A stretch of 24,111 nt of DNA from Methanobacteriota archaeon. GTDB lineage: Archaea; Thermoplasmatota; Poseidoniia; Poseidoniales; Poseidoniaceae. Of this stretch, positions 1 through 7,336 are shown in pieces. The position numbers and the translations under genes were made by a program. Every line of letters begins with the position of its first letter. The stretch's first letter is position 1. Under the pieces are notes generated by a model that was not told the origin of the DNA, searched no databases, and saw only the letters and a program-made list of their open reading frames with translations. The DNA is taken from positions 1-24,111 of the forward strand of contig PBUZ01000107.1 in NCBI GenBank assembly GCA_002728035.1. The letters are read 5' to 3'.

Positions 1-1037
1 ATGGCGTATTCCATGTAGTGGTCCAAGACAGGTTGGAGGCGACTCACGTCCTCCATCAGTGGAGCCATGGACTCGAGCAGGCGAGCGATGTTCCACGCCC
101 CGATGTGCTGTTGCTGACCGTAGCGGTAGCGTCGACGACCCGCATCGGTGGTGTTGGGTGTCCAGTCCACGTCAAAAGGCTCCAACCAGCCGTAGGGGCC
201 GTAGTCGATCGTGAGGCCGTGAATCGACATGTTGTCCGTGTTCATGACGCCGTGGACGAAACCGACCCGCATCCAGTGGGCGATCATCACCGCTGTTCGC
301 TCAGCCACTTCGGTCATCCAAGCGATGAGGCCATCATCGGTGCTCGCATCGTGATGCGGGAAATGATGACGTACGGTGTGATCGACGAGGGTTCGAAGCG
401 TTTCGTGGTGGCCGTCGGAGACATGAATCTGGAAGCTTCCGAAGCGGATGAAACTGGGCGCCACGCGGCACACCACCGCCCCGGGTTCAGGCGCAGGATT
501 GCCGTCGTAGAGCATGTCTCTGACGACCGCTTCACCCGTGGTCACGAGCGAGAGCGCACGAGTGGTGGGCACGCCGAGGTGATGCATCGCTTCGCTGCAG
601 AGGAATTCTCGGATGGATGAGCGCAACACGGCTTTACCGTCTGCCCTGCGAGAATACGGCGTGAGACCGGCACCTTTGAGTTGCAATTCGAGGATGCCGT
701 TCTCCGTTTCGACTTCACCAAGTGTAATGGCTCGTCCGTCGCCCAACTGGCCGGCCCAGTTTCCGAACTGGTGACCACCGTAGCGCTGCGCGTAGGGTTG
801 CATACCAGCGACGGGCGTACCGCCGCCCAGCACCACACCGGCTTCGTCTGTCCGTTGAAGCCCCAACGTCTCGGCCATCTCGATGGACCAGAGCGTGAGG
901 TGCGGGTCGGGGGATGGCGTGGGCGTGACCTTGGACCAACACTTGCCAGGAACCTGACGGGGACGGCCGCCTTCGGCTTCATCGCCTGGCGTCTCGTCCA
1001 AAAAGCGAGTATGCCATGACAAGGTGTCCAACGACAT
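1..1037 (-). CDS. selO: Protein adenylyltransferase SelO (YdiU/UPF0061), N-terminal part, cut by window edge
   Basis: SelO is a pseudokinase-fold enzyme that transfers AMP from ATP to Ser/Thr/Tyr of proteins. The reverse strand reads without a stop from ATG at 1037 to base 1, giving 345 residues; the rest lies outside. Family hallmarks are clear: [18 protein letters not shown] near residue 90, [38 protein letters not shown], and [10 protein letters not shown] followed by [10 protein letters not shown]. By comparison with the Pseudomonas syringae enzyme, D268 would be the catalytic base and N269 and D278 the Mg ligands, so the visible active site is intact. The ATG is preferred; a GTG at 1046 is also in frame before the upstream stop at 1068-1070. 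The gene begins 50 bases after the end of the surface-protein gene on the same strand and may be co-transcribed with it. The C-terminal redox Cys of the family cannot be checked here. Family assignment is firm; the target proteins are unknown. Confidence 0.95.
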   Translation of the reverse strand, partial: MSLDTLSWHTRFLDETPGDEAEGGRPRQVPGKCWSKVTPTPSPDPHLTLWSIEMAETLGLQRTDEAGVVLGGGTPVAGMQPYAQRYGGHQFGNWAGQLGDGRAITLGEVETENGILELQLKGAGLTPYSRRADGKAVLRSSIREFLCSEAMHHLGVPTTRALSLVTTGEAVVRDMLYDGNPAPEPGAVVCRVAPSFIRFGSFQIHVSDGHHETLRTLVDHTVRHHFPHHDASTDDGLIAWMTEVAERTAVMIAHWMRVGFVHGVMNTDNMSIHGLTIDYGPYGWLEPFDVDWTPNTTDAGRRRYRYGQQQHIGAWNIARLLESMAPLMEDVSRLQPVLDHYMEYA

Positions 1038-1087
1038 ATCGCTCACATGGTCTGCCAATCGGGCGACCTATTCAACATCATGGGGGG

Positions 1088-4000
1088 TCAGCCTTGCCAC
1101 TTGGTCCAGTCGTCGCTCTTCTGGGCTCGCATGTAGTGAATGCCGCTGCCCTCTGGGTGCTCCAGCCATTCGTAGCCGTCGGCGGGATTGATTTGGCCGT
1201 TCATGCCCTTTGAGGGTCCTTCTTCGATGAAGGTGTCCTCTTCTGCAGTTTTTTCCATGGCCAACCGCTGACTGAGCAACTCGGTGCGCTCGGAGGCGTT
1301 GACCGTGTTGCTGAGGCCAAAGTAAGCGGCGTTGTGGGCGATATGAACCAAATCTTCGTCGGTGCTGGTCAACAAGTCGTTGATGAGTACACTGATCTTT
1401 TCACGGGTCTCTTTCTTGATTTCGTTGTTCGTGAAGCGGGCTGTCAAATCGCTCTTGAGCGAGCGAAGTTCATCGTGCAATGTTTCTGGCTCTTGGAAAT
1501 ACGCTTGAACGAGGGATTGCAAGTACGTCAACTCATCGACCTCTTCTTTGCTCAACTTGTTGTTTCTTCGGAACACCTGAACCCACCGGAAGGCATCGGG
1601 CAGAACAGCGGCTGCTGCATTCGTTTGAAGTAGGGTGAGCAGAGCGAGAATGATGGCCCCCCAGCCAACCGTTTGTGCCAAATCACCGGAAAAGAAACCG
1701 TCCTCTGGGAGATCAATCGTTCCATCGTCGTTGATGGTAAGTTCACAACCGGTGATATCGATCATCGTTCCAATCGGTGTATCGGGGCACTTATCGAATT
1801 CATCGGGTATTCCATCTCCGTCACTGTCGGATGGCAGGTCAACGATTTCAAACATGTTCGGAATGCCATCACCGTCGTCATCAACGCATCCAAAGAATCC
1901 AGCAACGGTGGAGTTGCCGGCGACTTCCGGACAATAATCCGCCATCACAGCCCCCTCCACGAACTGACCTACGCTTGATGGTGCTCGGAACTCAGTCCAC
2001 GTCGCATTGCCCCAGTTATCGCCATAGCCATCACCGTCGATGTCCGACCATTGGCTCGCAATGTTCACGAAGGCATCGGGTGCGGTACCCGTGGCGTTGT
2101 CGCCATACCCGTCGCCGTCACTGTCCATCCACTGGGTAATATCGTTGGGGAAATCATCCTGAAGGTCGGGGATGCCGTCACCATCGCTGTCCAAATCGTT
2201 GTTGATGAACGGGTACGGGTCGCTGTTGTCGCCGATTCCATCGCCGTCAGAGTCCTTCGTTTCACTCGCATCGTTGGGGAAGGCATCGGCGTTGTCGCCC
2301 ACACCGTCACCGTCGGAATCCTTCGTTTCATTCGCATCGTTGGGGAAGGCATCGGCATTGTCACCCACCCCGTCACCGTCGGAATCCTTCGTTTCATTCG
2401 CATCGTTGGGAGCCCAATCGCTGTTGTCGCCCACGCCGTCGCCGTCGCTGTCCATCCACTCGGTAACATCGTCGGGGAATTCGTCGCTGTTGTCACCAAC
2501 GCCATCCCCATCGCTGTCTATCCATTCGTTGATGTCATTCGGGAACTCGTCATTGTTGTCGCCAACACCATCACCGTCGGTGTCCAGCCACTCGTTAGCA
2601 TCGTTCGGGAAAGCGTCGTTCTCGTCGCTGTACCCGTCGTCGTCGGCATCCGGGCAACCATCGCGGTCAACGGTGGAGGTACCCGCAGTGTTGGGACAGT
2701 CGTCGTCAGCGTTGAGAATGCCGTCCATATCAAGATCATCAGGAGCGATGAACAAGAACTCCAGTCCGAGGTCTGTTTCGGTCCCGTCGGCACCCCAAAG
2801 GCTGAGGTTGACCGTTTCTGCTACGTTGCCAGCCGACGGCGTGGTCACCACGATGGTGCTGTCGTCAACCACCGTTCCCGTGACCAGACCGTAAGCGCCA
2901 AAGTCAACGGTGATTTCCTTCTTGAGGTACATGCCTGTGGACTTGTTTGCGTACTTGAGATGTTCATTTGTGCTGTCGTAATAGGCGATGTGAATCATGT
3001 TGTTGTGGTCCACAAAGATGTCGTTGTACCGGCCGACATCACCGGCGTTGTCCACGGTGGAGGGTTGCCAAGATTGACCGGGCATCATCATCTGATGACG
3101 CAGGTTGGAGCCGTCATAGAGCGAGGCGTGAATGTTGCCGAGGTCGTCGGTCATCATTCGGAAATAGGTGTTGCTTCCCGAGGAGGCCGTTTTGCTCCAA
3201 GCCGTTCCCGAATAGCCGGTGGCGTACTTGTACTGGCCTCCCGCTGAGTTGGTCCGGTAAAGGATGTGCAGGTTATCGTCGTGGTCCACGGCCATGCCGC
3301 TGTAGTAACCCACGCCGCTCCCGCCGTCCACGGTGTACTTTTGCCACTGGCCAGAGACGTTGGAGACGATCATCTGGTCCATGTTGTTGTGATTTCGGTA
3401 AGTCACGTGGACGTATCCTTGACTGTCGATGGCGATGGATGAATCGCACCCAACATAGGTGCTGGAAGTGTCCAGTGTTTGCGTGGCCCATGAAGAGCCG
3501 TCGTGGTACTTCAGCATCGCTCCGTTGCACAGGTAGCCCGATCTTGAATAGGAAATATGAGGGCGGTCGTTGGCGTCAAGAGCGATGCGAACCTGGTCGT
3601 TTTGGATGTTGTTTTGCAGCGATTGTGTCGTCCAATCCGTACCGTTGTAAAAGGCGTAGTAGAGGTACCCCGTCGTACTCTCTTGCTTCAGGTAGTACGC
3701 AACGTGGAGGTTGTCGTTGCTATCAACGGCCATGTCGGTGTGGCGGCAACCGTAACAGTTGGCAATGAAATCATGGCTCCAAGACCCACCGGTGAGGGTT
3801 GAATGCCACAACTGGTCCGTGTCCCAGTTCACGTGGACGATGTGAACGGTGCCGTTGCTGTCAACCGCCACGGTTGGCGACAAACCGCTCTTGGTGACAT
3901 AATTGGCCGTGGTGGTGGTCCAGGTGTAGGCTTCACCATCGCTCGTGACGTTTTGGAACGCCATGTCCAAAAAGCCCGTTCCGGTGATCGTGATTTCCTC

Positions 4001-4177
4001 TCCGCCGGTGGTCCACCCACTTGATGGCGAGACGGTAAAGTTGGAGGATTCGCCGGTGTTTGATGGGGGGTTGTCATCGGAAAGATGGCTCGATGGTACA
4101 GGGGGTAGGTTTGTCAGGAGCGGAGAAAGGAAGACTCCAAGTAACAAGAGTGTAACCACATGAGGCTGCTTGGCCAT
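1088..4177 (-). CDS. Giant surface protein: 7-bladed beta-propeller nested in a TIG/IPT domain, thrombospondin type 3 repeats, C-terminal membrane anchor
   Basis: An exported 1029-residue protein, probably anchored with its large part outside the cell. Residues 1-25 form a signal peptide (LLLLGVFLSPLL core). Residues about 46-85 look like the first half of a TIG/IPT Ig-like domain. Residues about 95-412 hold seven repeats centred on motifs such as VAVDSNGTVHIVHV and MAVDSNDNLHVAYY, as in a 7-bladed beta-propeller. Residues 417-475 look like the second TIG half. Residues 479-825 carry about ten Asp-rich units of the DSDGDGVGDN type, expected to bind calcium. A membrane helix lies at about 836-858. 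The remaining 165 residues would be cytoplasmic: charged and helical, ending in a Trp-rich stretch (DGYEWLEHPEGSG, then DDWTKWQG). Adhesion or scaffolding is inferred. A TATA-like element about 25 bases upstream of the ATG suggests its own promoter and a leaderless or nearly leaderless mRNA, separate from the helicase gene upstream. Confidence 0.9.
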   Translation of the reverse strand: MAKQPHVVTLLLLGVFLSPLLTNLPPVPSSHLSDDNPPSNTGESSNFTVSPSSGWTTGGEEITITGTGFLDMAFQNVTSDGEAYTWTTTTANYVTKSGLSPTVAVDSNGTVHIVHVNWDTDQLWHSTLTGGSWSHDFIANCYGCRHTDMAVDSNDNLHVAYYLKQESTTGYLYYAFYNGTDWTTQSLQNNIQNDQVRIALDANDRPHISYSRSGYLCNGAMLKYHDGSSWATQTLDTSSTYVGCDSSIAIDSQGYVHVTYRNHNNMDQMIVSNVSGQWQKYTVDGGSGVGYYSGMAVDHDDNLHILYRTNSAGGQYKYATGYSGTAWSKTASSGSNTYFRMMTDDLGNIHASLYDGSNLRHQMMMPGQSWQPSTVDNAGDVGRYNDIFVDHNNMIHIAYYDSTNEHLKYANKSTGMYLKKEITVDFGAYGLVTGTVVDDSTIVVTTPSAGNVAETVNLSLWGADGTETDLGLEFLFIAPDDLDMDGILNADDDCPNTAGTSTVDRDGCPDADDDGYSDENDAFPNDANEWLDTDGDGVGDNNDEFPNDINEWIDSDGDGVGDNSDEFPDDVTEWMDSDGDGVGDNSDWAPNDANETKDSDGDGVGDNADAFPNDANETKDSDGDGVGDNADAFPNDASETKDSDGDGIGDNSDPYPFINNDLDSDGDGIPDLQDDFPNDITQWMDSDGDGYGDNATGTAPDAFVNIASQWSDIDGDGYGDNWGNATWTEFRAPSSVGQFVEGAVMADYCPEVAGNSTVAGFFGCVDDDGDGIPNMFEIVDLPSDSDGDGIPDEFDKCPDTPIGTMIDITGCELTINDDGTIDLPEDGFFSGDLAQTVGWGAIILALLTLLQTNAAAAVLPDAFRWVQVFRRNNKLSKEEVDELTYLQSLVQAYFQEPETLHDELRSLKSDLTARFTNNEIKKETREKISVLINDLLTSTDEDLVHIAHNAAYFGLSNTVNASERTELLSQRLAMEKTAEEDTFIEEGPSKGMNGQINPADGYEWLEHPEGSGIHYMRAQKSDDWTKWQG
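2016..2650 (-). repeat. Tandem 66-bp repeats encoding calcium-binding Asp-rich units
   Basis: About ten head-to-tail coding units with a basic period of 66 bases (22 residues, DSDGDGVGDN plus a spacer such as ADAFPNDANETK). The copies at 2253-2318 and 2319-2384 differ at only 4 of 66 positions by hand alignment. The copy at 2385-2450 has diverged further, and the outermost copies differ in length. This pattern fits recent local duplication inside the gene. The units match the thrombospondin type 3 class, where paired Asp loops bind Ca2+. Confidence 0.9.
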
Positions 4178-4198
4178 ACCTCGGAGAGCTCGAACAAT

Positions 4199-4206
4199 GA
4201 TATAAC
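4199..4206 (-). promoter_or_regulatory. TATA-like box for the 1029-residue surface protein
   Basis: Read on the minus strand this is GTTATATC, centred about 25 bases upstream of the ATG at 4177. That is the spacing expected when transcription starts at or next to the start codon. It lies in the 53-base gap after the helicase gene, so the surface protein can be transcribed on its own. Confidence 0.5.
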
Positions 4207-4217
4207 TCCAATGCCAC

Positions 4218-4230
4218 TACGAAGGAAAAA
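4218..4230 (-). terminator. Possible T-run terminator after the Lhr gene
   Basis: Immediately after the helicase stop codon the minus strand reads TTAGTTTTTCCTT. A short T run is the usual archaeal intrinsic termination signal. It sits just before the TATA-like box of the next gene, which fits separate transcription units. Only five Ts are consecutive, so the signal is modest. Confidence 0.3.
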
Positions 4231-7200
4231 CTAACCCCAGAAACGGCGCGTTCGAGCATATTCAACCTCAGCGTGATGAATGGCTTGAAGCAAACCTTCC
4301 TCGTCACCCATCCTCACCTTGACCAACAAACGGTTGGCAGTGGCTTCGGCAATTCCGCGACCCATCAAACACATGATGGCCTCAATCCCGCGATTCGCAA
4401 CGAGATCTGCGTTTTTCATCATCCTGTCCTGGTCTTTCTTGTCTTCGGATGTAACCCACTTCTCAAGCATCTCTTGCAAGCCTTCTCGTGCACATGCCAA
4501 GCGTTGACCACCGCACTTGAGGCATGTGCCTGGACGGTCGATGGTCCTGTATTTTGCAACACGGAAACGACGGATGGCTTGGCATCGCAGGCAACAAAGA
4601 ACGGCTCGCTCATTGGTGAGACGAAGTTTGAGTTGCTCCCGCAGAGCGGCGTTGTCCCAATTTGGTAGAAGCATATCGTTTTGCGTACGGTTGGACAACC
4701 CCAACGGCCCACGGGCGGTGATGTGGATGGTCAACACGCCTGATTGAAGACCGCGTAAGACATCGGTTGCGCCGTTGACATCCATGCGTTCGTGGAAGAG
4801 TTTTGAGAGCACTTCCTCCATCACCACCGTCCCTCGGTATTTTCGCAGCAGCGCTTGAAGGTTGATTTTTCTCGGGTCCACACCATGACGCAAGACGCCG
4901 AAGACCTTTGCCACCTGAGCAAATCGCCAGCGAACTTGACGTGAATTGGGTACCGTGATGCTGAGCAATTGTTCAATGGCATCGGGTGGCGTTTCCATCA
5001 GCCAACCGACCAACTCTTCTGGACGAACGCCCGAAATTTGTAACAAAATTCGGGTGGGTTCCACCACCAAACGCCCCCATGTTCCCGATTTGGTCGACGC
5101 CATGGCAAGCAGAAAATTCCCAAGGGCTTCGTTGATGGTCGAACCATGACAACTGTTGACCACCAAGGCATCGTCTCGTTCCTCCACGGTCATGACTTGG
5201 TCGGTTGGAAGGTGGCCGGTGGCATCGAGATGGGCGGTGACCGTTTCAGCGAGCATGCTTCTGGCTTCATCGTCAAGAGGGTACTGCGAAAGGGTCGCCT
5301 GACGATTGGGCACCAAACCAAGTGGGTCAAGGTCCGGCAAGGTCACCGCCGGCAGCATCCCCAAATCGGCCGCCACGAGGTGGCGCAGATAACCGACTTC
5401 TCGGGCGACGGAGGCGGGTACAGGAGGAAGTTCCCCAATCCATCTCGGTGCTTTTCCGTGATCTTTGACCGGAGCGACCAGCAATTCAGACTGTTCGGGG
5501 TCGGCGTCGACGATGACCCAGGTTCGGCCAGCGATGACAAAACGGCGGGGCGTTCCATCGTCATCCTCTCCCGAAGCGTTAAGGCTCAACACAAAGGCTT
5601 CGTCGACATTGCCCAAACTTCGCCGCGTCACAGCGTCCCGAACCCTGTACGTGCGCTTGTCTGGAATCATCGAGAGATGATGAGAAACCCACTCTCTCGT
5701 TCTTCCAGCACTGGAAAACCATCCGTTTGCGAACTGCTTTGGGACGTCCACCTGTTGACCGGTGTAGATGCGTGGGATGGCCTCATCGGGTGTGGAATAG
5801 AGGGGCAACTCTTCGGGGAGTTCAATCCCCTTTTGTGAGGCTTGTTGGCGGGCAACCGCGTAGACCGCCTTTGGCCATCGGTACCACGGTAATTCGCTGG
5901 GCACGGGTGTGAAACGGAGGACCCAGTTCTCGGCAAGCACGTGAAGCAGGGCCTCGGTATCGGTGCGCTCCCATCCTTCAAATTGGGGTGATGCGGCCAA
6001 CAATCGCGTCGCTTCATCAATACTCACGGCTTTGAAGCAATGAGCCATGAGTACCAGTTGATTGGCAGCGATGTTTTGTGGTCGAGAGCGCCATTCCACG
6101 GGTTCGATGGCCCCGTCCATGGCGCGCTTGGCGATAACGGCCGATTCCGTCAAATGGTCAACATCCCAGGTCAGCACGTGTCCTCTTCCGATGCCACCTA
6201 AACGGTGGTCGGCACGCCCGACCCGTTGGAGCATACGGTCCACCGATTTCGGTGAATGAAGTTGAACGATTCGGCGCACACTGCCAACATCAATGCCCAG
6301 TTCAAGGCTTGATGTACACACCAGCCCTGCCAATCGCCCCTCGCGTAATTCATCTTCCATTGACTGGCGGGGGTCCGCTGCCAAGGAACCGTGGTGAACG
6401 CCGATGTTAAGGTCGGGTGCCAATGCTTGCAGGTGCGTAGCCAATGTTTCCGCTTCGCTTCGACTGTTGACGAACACAAGGCACGGGGGCTCGTTTCGTA
6501 GAATGTTGCACAGTTGCCGATAGACCGCGTGCTGGCGAGGGGCATTAAGGCCCAAATCCATGCAACCAACTTCGTCCTCGGGTAAAGGGACCGGTGATTC
6601 AACCGTCAGTGAAGTGGTTCGGTCCCCCGTTGTGATGAGGGGGCGGCCTGAAGGGGACAACCACTTCGCTACGGCCTCTGGATTCCCAACCGTGGCCGAC
6701 AAGCCCAATCGCTGAACGGAGCGTCCTGCCAATGCCTCAAGGCGGGACAGGGCGACGCTGAGTTGCCAGCCCCTTTCTGAAGCCGCCAAATCGTGGACCT
6801 CATCGACCACCACCGCTTGAACGGTGGACAACATGGCTCGGAGGTTCTTCCCGCTGAACATCAACTGGAACGTTTCAGGGGTCGTGACCAACAAGTTTGG
6901 GGGTTTCCGCGTTTGTTTGGTACGCTGTGCTTGCGATGTATCGCCATGGCGAACATCCACCCGCAACCCAACGGAGGTCGCCAATTCTCGAAGTCGGCGG
7001 TCAACGTCGCGATTGAGGGCTCGTAACGGCGTGATGTAGAGAATGGATAACGAGGGCCATGCCTCCTCCAAACAACGATGAAACAACGGGAGTATCCCGG
7101 CCATCGTTTTTCCTGAACCTGTGGGCGCAATGATCACGCGGTCGTGACCACCCATCAGTTCTGGAACAACGTGTTCCTGGACTGGCGTGGCTTCCCATCC

Positions 7201-7257
7201 TTTTTCGCGCAGTGCTTTAGCGAGTGAGGGATGCAGTCGGGAAAACGCGCGCGACAT
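4231..7257 (-). CDS. lhr: Lhr-family ATP-dependent helicase with C-terminal four-Cys zinc finger
   Basis: A superfamily 2 helicase of the Lhr type, which moves 3' to 5' on DNA or RNA:DNA hybrids and is tied to repair or RNA handling; cytoplasmic. The 1008 residues show the Q-motif region (GWEATPVQE, 20-28), Walker A APTGSGKT (44-51), DEVH (152-155), SAT (187-189), LVFVNSRSEAE (260-270), motif V SSLELGIDVG (316-325) and motif VI QRVGRADHR (344-352). The Lhr-specific region follows, including VNSCHGSTINEALG near 702-715 (DEAD/H-associated domain). Cysteines C889, C892, C912 and C915 form a CxxC...CxxC finger in the last 125 residues. A G-rich stretch (GGGTGG) about 8-13 bases ahead of the ATG could serve as ribosome binding site. 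It lies 79 bases after the 1685-residue surface-protein gene. Family certain; the substrate (DNA or RNA) cannot be told from sequence. Confidence 0.95.
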   Translation of the reverse strand: MSRAFSRLHPSLAKALREKGWEATPVQEHVVPELMGGHDRVIIAPTGSGKTMAGILPLFHRCLEEAWPSLSILYITPLRALNRDVDRRLRELATSVGLRVDVRHGDTSQAQRTKQTRKPPNLLVTTPETFQLMFSGKNLRAMLSTVQAVVVDEVHDLAASERGWQLSVALSRLEALAGRSVQRLGLSATVGNPEAVAKWLSPSGRPLITTGDRTTSLTVESPVPLPEDEVGCMDLGLNAPRQHAVYRQLCNILRNEPPCLVFVNSRSEAETLATHLQALAPDLNIGVHHGSLAADPRQSMEDELREGRLAGLVCTSSLELGIDVGSVRRIVQLHSPKSVDRMLQRVGRADHRLGGIGRGHVLTWDVDHLTESAVIAKRAMDGAIEPVEWRSRPQNIAANQLVLMAHCFKAVSIDEATRLLAASPQFEGWERTDTEALLHVLAENWVLRFTPVPSELPWYRWPKAVYAVARQQASQKGIELPEELPLYSTPDEAIPRIYTGQQVDVPKQFANGWFSSAGRTREWVSHHLSMIPDKRTYRVRDAVTRRSLGNVDEAFVLSLNASGEDDDGTPRRFVIAGRTWVIVDADPEQSELLVAPVKDHGKAPRWIGELPPVPASVAREVGYLRHLVAADLGMLPAVTLPDLDPLGLVPNRQATLSQYPLDDEARSMLAETVTAHLDATGHLPTDQVMTVEERDDALVVNSCHGSTINEALGNFLLAMASTKSGTWGRLVVEPTRILLQISGVRPEELVGWLMETPPDAIEQLLSITVPNSRQVRWRFAQVAKVFGVLRHGVDPRKINLQALLRKYRGTVVMEEVLSKLFHERMDVNGATDVLRGLQSGVLTIHITARGPLGLSNRTQNDMLLPNWDNAALREQLKLRLTNERAVLCCLRCQAIRRFRVAKYRTIDRPGTCLKCGGQRLACAREGLQEMLEKWVTSEDKKDQDRMMKNADLVANRGIEAIMCLMGRGIAEATANRLLVKVRMGDEEGLLQAIHHAEVEYARTRRFWG

Positions 7258-7336
7258 ACTCTCCCCACCCCCGTGGAGAGGTGCCCTACCCAGTCTTTTT
7301 GAGGATTTGGCTTTGGAAATCGCTCATCGGAACCGG

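Noticed and set aside
18..620. Open frame of 200 codons on the plus strand
   Set aside because: It is antisense to SelO, whose conserved motifs fix the real strand and frame.
2016..2650. Regular 66-bp repeats that could be mistaken for a CRISPR array
   Set aside because: The repeats keep one reading frame, have no unique spacers and encode a known calcium-repeat pattern.
2051..3247. Long open frame of 398 codons on the plus strand
   Set aside because: It lies antisense to the calcium-repeat gene. Its Val/Ile/Gly-rich repeats are the mirror of the Asp-rich repeats; no start signal or family match was seen.
5146..5838. Open frame of 230 codons on the plus strand
   Set aside because: It is antisense to the Lhr helicase, shows no recognisable pattern and has no promoter.
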